Assembly: GCA_002104985.1 (NCBI GenBank)
Contig: MCGO01000230.1
Span: 1 to 57,105 of the forward strand
Length of the DNA stretch: 57,105 bases
Source: Rhizoclosmatium globosum
Lineage: Eukaryota; Chytridiomycota; Chytridiomycetes; Chytridiales; Chytriomycetaceae
Reading direction: 5' to 3'
Both the position numbers and the translations under genes were made by a program. The notes below the pieces were generated by a model. The model did not search any database. It was not told the origin of the DNA and was given only the letters and a program-made list of their open reading frames with translations. Each line of letters begins with the position of its first letter. Position 1 is the stretch's first letter. This document shows positions 10,249 through 20,959 of this stretch, in pieces.

Positions 10249-12290
10249 ATGCACCTCGCAGCAGTGGGACGAACACTCTCATCAAGTGGCCGGGCAAAGA
10301 GCTCGAGTGCCAGTGCCACCACCGCTTCTAACCCGAGTAGCTTGAGTAGCAGTACCAGTGCCAGTGTCGCAAGCAGCGTTCATGTCGGTGTTCAGGCTGC
10401 AGCAAAGTCGTCTGTGCCAATGCAGCGCCTTCTCTCAAAGAACAATCCGCGATTCAACGTGACACACCAACGAAGTCAGATTGCCTGGCCTGTTCCCCTC
10501 AAGAAACCTGTTCTGCCAATCGCTGCGTCCACTCAAACTGCTGCTCCAACCACTCCAACCACTCCAGTGCCTCTCTCCCCGCAGATGGTTGCCATCCAGC
10601 CATTCTCGCTGCCTGGTTCTCTGCCACTGGCCCCAGTCGTTCCACTGCCAGTCGCCGCGCCAAAGGGAACAACGATCGTCATGGCTTCAAAGCCCGCTGT
10701 GCTTGCCGCTGCATCCAAACCCGTCGCTGCCGCCACGGTCACTGCGGCTGCTTCAGCGGCGAGTGTTCATCCTCCTTCGCCTGGACCACGCCAGTCCACT
10801 CCCGCGAACAACGGCGCAAAGCAGGGCGGCAATCAGGGCATTCCTGCAGCAATCTATCCATCGGCTTTCCTGGTCGTTCTCTTTGCCGCAGTGGCAAAGA
10901 GCCTTTTGGATTCCGAAGATCACGTCGCTATCGATGGCGTTGTTTATTCAAAGGACGATCTGACCTGTACTGCTATGGAGGCTGATGTTGACCAGTTCAT
11001 GACTGATATGAAGCTCATGGCGTCCCCTCCCATCAAGAAGGCAATCAAATCAAAGAAGCCAAAGAAGCAGCCCGCATCTATTCAAGTTACTATTCCTCCT
11101 TTCAACGTGAGCTTGTCCCTCATGACCACCGATCAAGTTGCTGAGTTTACCAAAATGTTTGCCCTCCCCAAGTTATTTACTGACAAAGATCAAGCCGTTC
11201 TTGCCAAAATACTGAAACCCTTGACGTTGAGCATTGAATCGAAAAGTCTGTTAATGGATATTCTTGCTGAACGTGTAAGTTATTTGTAATCTGTCACATC
11301 ACACCACACCACACTCAGTGTCTTATCGAATCGTTACAGGAAATTACTATCAACCATCTCTCAGGCGTGATGGTGCTCACAAACTATTTACTCTCAGTCA
11401 TTCAATCCACCCTTTCCAAAACCTCGCAATTCATCCTCCCAGACACCCTCCGCTCCGAAATCACATTCCTCTACAACTATGTCCGCTTTTGCGTCGAATC
11501 CGGACAAGCACATACCCTTCCATACCTCTTCCCCAACGAGTACGAGACAAGCCCCAACAGCTCCGAAATCACAAACGTAAATGTGAGCACAAGCGTTTTA
11601 CTGTTGCGTTCGATCGCGAGAGTGACTGCACGTACTGCGGTGTGGGTCCTTGCCGCTCGCCGAAGCAGTGTGAAAGCAGCGGAGAAACCACTTTCTGTTG
11701 AAATGGCGAGAACCAAGAGTCTCCCTGCTTTTTCGACCAACGTGTATGGAATTATCAACACGACGCCAGTTGCGGTTCGGAAGGGCGCTCTTGCTCATAA
11801 GCGTGTTGTTGGGACTTCTCAGGGTCCTGCGTTTGTGGGAATCACGCCTGACTTGCTTATGGGTGACGCGAGTGTTGATGTTTCGAGAGTAGTGGAGGAA
11901 GAGGTGAATCTTGGGGATGTGAGTGTGGTTGTTTCTGGGGATGATAGCTTTGTTGATGTGGAGTGGGTCAAGAGTGTGGGGTCAAGCACGACTTCAAGTA
12001 TCTTGGGAACGGACAATGAAGGGAGTGAGGCTGGAACTGTTGTTGGCGAGAGGGTGCATCAGAGACAAGTGTTGTTGGGTGACGATTTGGCTTTGAAGAA
12101 GGATGGAGAGGGAGCTAGTCTTGTAAGTCGTGAGACTAAGGAAGAAGATGCGGAGGAGTGGGAAATGTTCCGTATGAGACAGATTGGTATCCCGGAGCAT
12201 ATTTTGCGTTTGGAGTTTGACGCTCGCGTGATGGCACGTGCAGAGGGTAAGGATGTTGACGCGAAGGAGGATGAATTGGATATGTGGTGA
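10249..12290 (+). CDS. Unknown Ala/Ser/Pro-rich protein with central hydrophobic segment
   Basis: Two exons, 10249-11274 and 11340-12290, intron 65 nt (GTAAGT donor), 658 aa. An in-frame upstream extension to 10195 would overlap the FRA10AC1 start, so the ATG at 10249 is preferred. Residues 1-200 are low-complexity (Ser/Ala, then Pro/Ala/Thr/Val). A hydrophobic stretch PSAFLVVLFAAVAKSLL lies near residue 205, followed by acidic and then Lys-rich (IKSKKPKKQ) segments. The region around residues 260-390 (PPFNVSLSLMTTDQVAEFTKMF) is the most ordinary globular part. The acidic C-terminus ends EDELDMW. No family is recognised. Between 11575 and 11700 an alternative frame encodes a Cys-rich peptide with CTYCGVGPCRSPKQC, so the frame of that segment is uncertain. 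Confidence 0.65.
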
Positions 12291-12531
12291 CACGGAGAAA
12301 GGACTATTATTGCTATGAAATTCTAATGGGTGGGTTACTTCTATGATTTGAGTGCTGTGGACTATTTTTTGCTGAGCTGTTGAGCGTTGGTGTTGGATTG
12401 ATGGATTAGATATCTCCGACTTTATCATTATTAAATAAATTGGACTAAAACCAAGAGGAATCGTCATTGCGGAGAGTCGGACAAGGGTCTGTGGGAATAT
12501 CCCGCCCAACAATTTGACAGCACCACCCAAA

Positions 12532-14265
12532 ATGTTGCAAGGAGAGAGCACCGAGTCTCAAGAAGACACAGAGGCGCGTCTCCCGCACATTTATTACGTA
12601 CCAAATGAAGTCCGCCAGGCCGTCTTGCTGCACCTCCCTCTGGATCCAGAGACCCTCGAAAACACGCGAATGTCCTGCAAACTATTCTGCTCTCTGATAG
12701 ATTCCATCAAATTTGCTCGGCTTCATATCCGCTATCAAAAGACCATGTCGGGATATCCAGAACTGTGGGAATTTCTCGATGCTGAAGAGATACGCGAATC
12801 GAAATGGATGGCGCTCCCCTTCTCATACAAAGTCTCGTTGTATAGGGAGATTCTCCTTGAACCGAACTGGAGCAAAGTGTATAGCGTGGAGGATTTGAGT
12901 CATAATTTGATGTGTTATCGGCGGTGGCGGATGCCTCCTGATCTGGCCATGAAAGTGATTTGTCGGTTGCTGAAAGCTGGATTCCCTATCGGAAGTCAAG
13001 AGAATCGCGCGTTTCGGTGGTCGGCTCGATCTGGTTTGTGATAAACTTCTGTTTGACATCAAACTCACAGCAATCTCAGGATATACGGATGTTGTTCGGA
13101 TGCTTTTGAAGCACCCAGATGTAAACCCAGCAGATCAAAATCATTATGCAATAGCTTCTACTCCTGATATTGAGCAACCTGATGTGGTCCGGCTGCTACT
13201 TGAGGATCCTCGGATTGATCCAAGTGCTCAGAACCATCTTGCACTCAGATGGGCCTGTGACCATGATCATATAGAGACAATACGGCTGTTACTGGCACAT
13301 CCGGGTGTGGATCCGAGCTCAAGTAATAATTACTGGTACGAAACATTAATAGTGAGATTCCAAACTGATTGTATTTCAGTATTATACAGTGCTTGAATCG
13401 AGGGCACTTGGACATTGTGAAATTGTTATTACAAGACCCACGCATCGATCCTGGTGATCAGGAGAACGCAGTCATTCGTACTGCCGCTGATAAGGGTCAT
13501 GCGGAAATAGTGCAACATCTCCTGAAAGACCCTCGAGTGAACCCAGCAGATGCGCAGTCCAGCGCTCTCGCCCTCGCCGCGGCAGAGGGGCACTTGGAAG
13601 TTGTCAAACTACTCATGGAAGATGGGCGGAGTCAGCCCAACACGTTTTTAAATCATGGAATCCGAAACGCAGCTAAAAAAGGGTTTCATGAAGTTGTGGC
13701 GTTGTTATTGACGGATCCACGGGTTGACCCTGCTGTTGACAGTAACCTTCCGTTGAGGTCGAGTGCTGCTGAAGGACATGTTCAGGTTGTTGAATTGTTG
13801 TTACGTGACTCTCGAGTCGATCCGAGTCCAATCAACTGTCTGCCATTGGTACATGCTGCTGAAAATGGGAGGTTGGACGTTGTACGGCTCTTGCTGCAGG
13901 ATCCGCGCATAAATGCTGTACCAGCCAATTTTCGGTTGGCGATCTTGAAGGCAGTAAGGAAGGGGCACGTTGAACTCTTTGAATTCCTTTGGCGTGATGC
14001 AAGGGCGGACCTATACATCAACGAAGTGTTGTCTTGTGCAGCAAGAAGCAAGAAACATGTCATCCTGAAGAAAATATTGGAGGATAGCAGAGTAGATGAT
14101 GTTGCGAGGCAGCAGGTGCTTCGGATAGTGCACAAATTGAGGGACATGGAAACAGCAAAGGTTTTACTTTCGGATTCTAAAATATTTGGAGGGAAGGTGG
14201 AGAACTTGAGCGATGTTGTAGTTCGTGGTATCATCACTTCATTGCTTTCCCCTTCATGCGAGTAA
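12532..14265 (+). CDS. F-box-like/ankyrin-repeat protein 1
   Basis: Three exons: 12532-13033, 13080-13335, 13380-14265, giving 547 aa; introns 46 and 44 nt. The N-terminus (PNEVRQAVLLHLPL, then SCKLFCSLI) fits an F-box-like helix set. It is followed by a conserved WEFLDAEEIRESKW / LPFSYKVSLYREIL linker shared with the second copy. From residue about 165 onward there are at least ten ankyrin repeats of a distinct type. Each ends in a D(P/S)R(I/V)DP turn followed by a GH(L/V)xVVxLLL helix pair. Such proteins are expected to act as substrate adaptors of SCF ubiquitin ligases; that is inference. The paralogue at 20960-22695 lacks the second intron. ABCC copy B begins 200 bp downstream on the same strand. 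Confidence 0.85.
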
Positions 14266-14465
14266 TTTTTATCACTGGATCAAATAAAAGCGATACCTGA
14301 TTTCAAATCCGCGCTGACGACGCAATGAAGCGTGTGTCGCTTTGTCAGCGCTGGAGTGAGCGCCATTCCACGATTTTTCGAGGCGCTCTCATCCATCTCC
14401 AGCGACACAAAAGACCAAAAAATCGAATCCCACAAACGTCCAATTTCAACTACCTCAAAACTTAG

Positions 14466-17400
14466 ATGACTCAACCTGCCACGGTCCGTATGGATCCATG
14501 GTCTTTCATATCGTACGCATGGATGACTAGCGTCGTCTTCAAGAGCACAAAGAAGGAGCTCGATGCGACAGACTTGCCTACACTCCGCCCACAAGATCTA
14601 TCTGCTGTGACTCCCGATTGGCCACAGCATTTCCTCGATAAGCACAAAGAGTACGAGCAAACAAAGGTTGGAAAGCCGCCTACACTCTTTGGCGCTCTGG
14701 TGGACCAGGCCCGACCACTTTGGTATGATTGATGCTGAGGCAACAAAGTCAATTTACGATATTCTAATCGATGTATTTCAAACACAGGTATATTTCTGGC
14801 TTCTTGTACCTCATCAATATCGCCTGTTTAGTTGGAATCCCACTCGTCCTTCAACAAGTTATTGATTTGGCAGGGTTTTACGCTGCCGTTATGAAGCAGA
14901 ACATTCCTGGATTATGGGAGATTGTGCCTATTCAGCCGGAATTTTTTAAAGGATTTCCTCTCTTTACCAAGTCTGCATGGTCTCTTGCGTTCCTCATTCT
15001 GGGGTTAAAGGTGGCTTCATCTATTTTTGGACGTGCCAAAGACTTTATCCTTAAACGTGTTGCCTTCAACATTCGTACTGTCTTAATCAATGCGGTTGTC
15101 AAAAAATCATTGACTATTTCATCGGCAAAGGCGAACGAGTTCTCCAAGGGATATGTCCTTAATTTGATCAACGTTGACTCTGAGTCCGTCTCGATGTTTG
15201 CAGAGCAAGTTCATGAATTATGGGCTCTCCCATTGCAGCTTGTCGTGGCTATTGCTTTGCTTGCTGTTATGCTTGGGTCCTCTATTGGAGCTGGAGTTGG
15301 CGCACTGTTGGCATCAATGATGTTACTTGGAGTTACAGTTCCTGTCTTTATCATCGCGTCATTGCCCAAGATGCTTGTTGCAAACGACACTAGGGTGAAA
15401 CTCATCAGAGAGGCGTTGGACGGGATCAGACTCATCAAGATAAGGTCTCTTGGTCCCAGCTTTGAGAGCCAGATCAATCGAGTCAGACTGGAACAGCTTC
15501 ATTGGCTCAAAAGGTTTCTATATGGAGTGGTTTCTTTCGTTGTGATTGGCCAGCTTGCGAATTTCTTGCCCCAAGTTTCGGCTTTCACACTCTACGCTGT
15601 AAGGAATGGAAGTGATAAAGCCGATGCCAGTATCATCTTTCCTGCCGCTTCTTTGTTTCAGATTCTTGTGAATCCGCTGATTCAGTTGCCTCAGACGTTG
15701 AAGTATGTTTAATTACTTTCTTGGCACAACTCTAACAGTTTCCCACAGCGCGATGATCAGCGCCATGGCGTCTTGGAACCGTATCTACAATTTTTTGGTT
15801 GCTCCGGACCGTGAAATCGTTCCGGACAATGCTCCTGATAATCTTGCTATTTCCATGGAATCCGCCACATTCAACTGGCCTTCTCAAGTGAATGAAACCC
15901 AGACAGAGAAGCCGGTCCCTAAAAAAAGAAGAAAGGTTAAGCAAGGAAAGAAGGCAAAAAATGTTACCGATGAGGTTGAACTTGAAGAGAAAGCCCCTAA
16001 GAAATTGGAAGTTGTTACTTCGTCACCCAGAAATGTTCTAGTCAACCTCGATTTGAAGATTGAAAAGGGAAAATTTGTTGCTATCGTTGGAGCTGTGGGT
16101 TCTGGAAAATCATCGCTGCTTTCTGCCATTTTAGGAGACTTGGAAATGAGCTCTGGACAGGTACGACATGTTAACTTCAATGAAAATCTTTTCTAATCCT
16201 GTACAGATTGCTGCAAATGGTTCGATAGCCTATTGTACGCAACAAGCATGGATTCAAACTGGGACTGTGGAGGAGAATGTCTTGTTTGGAAACCCTCTCA
16301 ATCAGGAAAAACTGGACCTTGCTGTAACTTGTACCTGTCTTCAGTCTGACCTCGCCAACATGCCTTCTGGAATCAAGACTGTTTTGGGAGAGAAGGGAAC
16401 ATCCGTTTCTGGAGGCCAGAAAACTCGTATCGCGTTGGCTCGTGCGGTATACAGCGAGGCCGATATTTACTTGCTGGATGATCCACTCTCTTCTTTGGAT
16501 GCTCGTGTTTCCAGAACAGTTTTCAACGACTGTTTCAAGACTGCGCTGAAGGGAAAGACGATTCTTCTGGCAACGCATAACCACGATGTTCTCAAGGAAA
16601 CCGACCACATCATTTTCATGCGGGAGTCAGGCGAAATTTCACAGGGCACTCATGATGAACTGATGAAATTGAAGGAGTTCAGTGAATTTGTGACTACCGT
16701 CGATGATACCAAGACCGGTCTTGTTCAAAAGGCGGCTCCAACAAAAGACGCCAGTATTCATACGTCTTCAAATTCCGCAGATCCATCGAGTATTATTGCT
16801 GATGAAGAACGTGAGATTGGAAATGTCAAAGCAGCGACTTACATGGCGTATGTCCGTGCTTGTGGTGGTTGGGTGACGATTATTGCTCTTGTAACCGTCA
16901 TCATTCTCAAAGAGAGCGCTGCGTTGATTAGTAACCAGTGGTTGACTTGGTGGTCGGATAATATCCTTCTTGGGCAGTCTCATGATGTGTATTTCTGGAC
17001 TGGCTGGTACAATGCTTTGGTTTGGATCGCCATCTTTTTCTTGGTCGTGTTGAACTTTATCGTCCATGCCGCGATTATGCGAAGTACTCGGGTATTCCAC
17101 GAATCCGCTGTATCGGGGGTGATGAACGCTCCTATTTGGTGGTTTGAGTCGCAACAGATTGGACGAATTGTAAGTCGTGCTTTTTGGTATGTTGAAACAT
17201 TATAACTAATCTCCATTCTTCAAAGATGAACCGTTTCACAAAAGATATGGCCGCAATTGATCAAAGACTGCTTCCGCAAGTGTTCCAACTGATTGCGGGT
17301 GTTGGAACCTTATTTTCGATTGTTATTATTCTTGCCATTAACTCACCATGGCTCCTCAGTATGTATCTTCTCAAAATTCTGTATTCTATGACTGATTTTA

Positions 17401-18721
17401 TTCTCCAGTTGGTGTCGTTCCTCTTGCTGGAATGTATATGTTCGTGCTACGATACTACCGTAGCGCTATGCGTCAACTCAAGCGTCTCGAATCTGTACAG
17501 CGTTCTCCTCTATACTCTCATGTCTCAGAATCATTGGAAGGTGTCTCAACTATTCTCGCTTACAAGAAGCAAGCCTTCTTTTCCAAGACAACCAACACAC
17601 TTTTGGACTTTAGCAATAGTCCATTATTCTATAAGATCGGTGCGGAACTCTGGGTTATTTTGCGTCTTGAGCTACTGTCGGCGATTTTGGTGTTCATTCT
17701 TGCATCTCAATGCACGAACTCTAGTTTCATCTCTCCTTCTTCCATTGGTGTTGCTTTGATGTATACAAACGCTCTCACGGCGATCATGAATTTAGTCTTG
17801 CAAAGTGCAGCAAATATGGAGACTGAAATGGTTTGTGTGGAGCGCCTGGTTGAATATTCAGAGCGACTACCGGTGGAAGGGGCACGTCGACTGGCGAATG
17901 ATCCTTCAGAAACTTCATGGCCTAAATCCGGCTCCATTGAGTTCAAGGGAGTCAGCGCGTATTACAAATCAAAGCCTGAAACTCCTGTTTTAAAAGCAGT
18001 TTCGTTGGCAATCAACGCGGGAGAAAAGATTTGTATCGTCGGACGTACTGGCTCTGGAAAGAGTACCTTGATTTCGGTCTTGATGAGATTTGTCGACAAG
18101 AAAGGTGACGTTTGTATCGATGGAAGAGGTAACGAATAAGCTCACATTTATCCGAATTTCATTCAAACTAAATATTATCTTTCAGAAATCGAAAGCGTTG
18201 GGTTCCAGACACTGCGTGAAGCCATGGAAGTCATCCCACAAGACATCTATCTGTTCAGTGGAACGCTTCGTACAACTTTGGACCGTAATAGTGTCTTTTC
18301 CGATGAGCAATTGTGGAGTTCACTTGAGTCCGTGGGAATGAAGAGGTTTGTTGCGAATCTGGAACAGAAACTTGACACACCCATTGAAAATGGAGGCTCC
18401 AACCTGTCTTTGGGCCAGCGTCAACTATTGTACTTTGCTCGCATGCTCTTATTGAAGCCCAAGATAATTCTTATGGATGAAGCCACATCATCGGTTGATC
18501 CTGAGACAGAGACTACGTTGCGCCAAGTGATCAAAGAGCAGTTTGTGGGAACGACAATTATTGCAGTCTTACATCGATTGCAGACAAGTGTTTTGGAGGA
18601 CTTTGACAAGGTTCTTGTGATGGATGCAGGAAATGTAGCTGAATTTGATGCGCCACGTGTATTATTGAAGCAAGAGGGAAGCATATTTGCTAGTTTGTAT
18701 ACTGCGCATTCTTCCTTCTAA
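14466..18721 (+). CDS. ABC transporter, ABCC/MRP-type full transporter, copy B
   Basis: Seven exons: 14466-14722, 14788-15702, 15749-16160, 16207-17169, 17226-17358, 17409-18128, 18186-18721, giving 1311 aa. Domain order and motifs match copy A. NBD1: GAVGSGKSS (about residue 504), VSGGQ (about 594), LLDDP. NBD2: GRTGSGKST (about 1104), LSLGQ (about 1208), LMDEATSS. All six introns are in the same positions as in copy A, but five have diverged sequence; intron 6 is almost identical between the copies. The segment before NBD1 carries an extra Lys-rich insertion (PVPKKRRKVKQGKKAK) absent from copy A. Intron 1 has a normal GTATGA donor where copy A has GC. The transported substrate is unknown. 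Confidence 0.93.
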
Positions 18722-18776
18722 TATCTCATTTTCTCTTCTTCTTCTCTCTATCCTTTTTTGAAAAATAACAATAAAG

Positions 18777-19250
18777 ATGCAAAAACGAGACATGATACGC
18801 CTCATTCACCAAACCTGTCCCGTGCAACGAATTCGGCATCTAACTACTGGTCGTGCTGTGCATCGAGTACTTGCCGATCATTTGCGACAAGGCAAGAGCG
18901 GAGCAGTCAGTTCCAGTGCGTCCTCACCCATCGAAGTCGATGTTCCGCGGCTGGCACGACTGGCCGGGCTTTCGTTGAGCGACGCCGAAGCCGCGGCCGT
19001 TTCGCACGACGTCGCACAACTTGTGGGCTGGGTGCAGCTGCGGCCCGATGCCGCCACAGAGGCTAAACTGGCGCAGACACCTCCGCTCGTCTCGTTCGCC
19101 GCGGACGCTGCCCGGCCGTTCGTTCCAGCCGATTTTGCAGAGCCTGGTTCAGTCTCGGATCCGACGCGGTCGTTGCTCGCTTTCTCGCAGGCTGTTGAAC
19201 AGAGTGCCGGCCTCTATATGGTCCGCCCTCCATCACACAGCAACGAATGA
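18777..19250 (+). CDS. GATC: Glutamyl-tRNA(Gln) amidotransferase subunit C, probably mitochondrial
   Basis: Single exon, 157 aa. The N-terminus MQKRDMIRLIHQTCPVQRIR is basic and lacks acidic residues, as expected for a mitochondrial presequence. The GatC core follows: IEVDVPRLARLAGLSLSDAE, then a helix ending in LVGWVQLRPDAA. The C-terminal part with DPTRSLLAFSQAVEQSAGLY matches the family, where subunit C wraps around subunits A and B. The complex converts Glu-tRNA(Gln) to Gln-tRNA(Gln) in mitochondria. Codons in the middle are clearly richer in G and C than in the neighbours. The gene starts 55 bp after the ABC B stop. AATAAA lies 2 nt after the TGA. Confidence 0.88.
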   Translation: MQKRDMIRLIHQTCPVQRIRHLTTGRAVHRVLADHLRQGKSGAVSSSASSPIEVDVPRLARLAGLSLSDAEAAAVSHDVAQLVGWVQLRPDAATEAKLAQTPPLVSFAADAARPFVPADFAEPGSVSDPTRSLLAFSQAVEQSAGLYMVRPPSHSNE

Positions 19251-19751
19251 AAATAAACCTATTTATTAATACAGTATGTCTCTTTCTTGCATTGTTCCGC
19301 TCCAAACAGAAATTTGCGTGATAAAATGGCGATAAAATGGCAACACCTCTCCAAAATGTACTAAATGAATGGAAGAAAGAACGGAGAGGCATTGTTAGAT
19401 TTGTACCTATACTAGTGCGATTCACGACAGATAGCATTGATGGCTTACTTGGACGCGTCAGCCTCTATGTGTATTCTTCTGTTGGTGCTATCTTGGACAA
19501 AGTCAACTGTCAAGTGTTGGAGTATCAAGGAATCCAGAACTTCAGCCATTCCAAAAGAAATAAAAAGACCGCTTATTGACTAATGTTTCCCGTCACAAAG
19601 TCCTGAATTTCATTGGATCTTTTGGGAATAACCCACTATGTTTGTCCATACAACTCTGTACTAGTAAGAATATATTTTTCGTGTACATTCAAAGATGGCT
19701 TGCTGTCACAAGCACTTTGTTTTAAAGATTCAGAAGTAATCGTAAATTAGA
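19251..19751. other. Intergenic stretch with two weak open segments
   Basis: After the GatC polyadenylation signal there is an 80-codon ORF (19337-19579) with no recognisable domain. A second open segment (about 19567-19731) reads FIGSFGNNPLCLSIQ and NIFFVYIQRWLAV, which resembles a membrane helix. These could be 5' exons of the following membrane-protein gene, but no convincing splice chain was found. Confidence 0.35.
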
Positions 19752-20950
19752 ATGTCGTGGTCCCATTCGACTTCTCACATCTTAAGCCTCAAAGTTCGAC
19801 ATTTCTTGTGCGTGATTGTGGGGGGAAAAGGAGGCTCTGGTATGGCACAATCAATCATCATAGCCATTGTTTTTGAAAACAAAGAAAATAACCCGTTCAT
19901 GCCTTTGGAAGCTGTCCTAACAGGATGGCAAATTGATGCCGGGCTCGTCAGTTTCGGCACTGTTTTGATGATGCTTGCTACAGATAACTGGAGAGTTGAT
20001 TTGTCGCCTGCGAGTAGTGAGAATACCAATATTCCACTATTTGAACAAAAGCTCTTACCCTAATTTATTTCTTCTAACTTGAAATAGTGATTCGATGGAT
20101 GGCGTATCTAGACGCTATTGCGTTTCTTGTAAAATATGTTTGTCTAGCACTTGAGTCCCCTACCTGTGTGACGGAGAACATATTTGCGATTGTATATGAG
20201 TTCTTATGGTCGTGGAAAGACGCGTGTAAATACGCGTACTTTGTGCATAAGGCATTGACTGTTAGTGGAAACAAAGGCAACAAATTCATAGTTTGGATGA
20301 CGTTTGGAACTAGTCTGATACTATATTGGATGTACATGTGTGTACAATACACGTTTGAAGCGCCATGTCCGTCTAGAATGTCGATAAATTATCCGGTTAT
20401 TGCTCTCTATGCTTATTGGTTGTGTGTTGAAGCAGGCTCGGCAGCGTTCATGATTCACAAGTTGAAAAAAGTTGAAACGCAATTGTTTACTGTCGGTGTC
20501 CCGATGGATTCAGATTTGCAAGTTTTTCAGAAGACAGAAACAATTCATTTGATCATATTTTGCTTATTGATGATTCCGGTGACGCTATGTCGCATTGTGA
20601 GGTACGTGTCTCAATATTTGATGGAGACTAACGTGATATTCAGCATGTTTGTGTGGGAGGCTAAACCTTACAACTCAATCGTAGTGATTTTCGTGTATAT
20701 TCAAATGTGGATGACAGTAACATCGAATCGATTAGAAAAGACAAAACCAAAAGCACCAATCTTTTCTAATCAATCAGGTCAAGTCGCGTCTCAAATTGCG
20801 TCTCAAGTCGCTTCGAATTTGCCTAAGGAAAGGGAAACACAGTCATTCCACCAACTAACGTCTATCAAATCGCCATCGATGATGACAGAAATTGGATTTG
20901 GCACCGGCTCTAAAAAGGCCACCTTCTTCTCTGCGGAAGTCAGTAAATAA
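19752..20950 (+). CDS. Unknown membrane protein with about seven transmembrane segments
   Basis: Two exons, 19752-20013 and 20088-20950; intron 74 nt with a GTAGTG donor, TTCTAACTT branch and AAATAG acceptor; 374 aa. Hydrophobic spans run in order around GLVSFGTVLMMLAT, YLDAIAFLVKYVCLAL, IFAIVYEFLW, IVWMTFGTSLILYWMYMCV, VIALYAYWLCVEAGSAAFMI, LIIFCLLMIPVTLC and SIVVIFVYIQMWMTV. A Ser/Thr/Gln-rich cytosolic tail of about 70 residues follows. The topology resembles a seven-helix receptor, but no DRY, NPxxY or retinal-lysine motif is visible. The first exon could start at several in-frame Met codons; the one at 19752 is the most upstream. The stop codon at 20948-20950 lies within an AATAAA hexamer, and the next gene starts 9 bp later. 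Confidence 0.7.
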
Positions 20951-20951
20951 A
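20946..20951 (+). terminator. AATAAA polyadenylation signal overlapping the stop codon
   Basis: The hexamer contains the TAA stop of the membrane-protein gene. The ATG of the next gene is at 20960, so cleavage must occur inside the downstream coding sequence, or another signal is used. Confidence 0.5.
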
Positions 20952-20959
20952 AACAACAA

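Noticed and set aside
12532..18721. Block duplication of an F-box/ankyrin plus ABCC unit
   Set aside because: The gene next to ABCC copy A is not an F-box/ankyrin gene, and F-box/ankyrin 2 is followed by MSH1, so the two families duplicated separately or rearranged; a simple tandem block is not supported.
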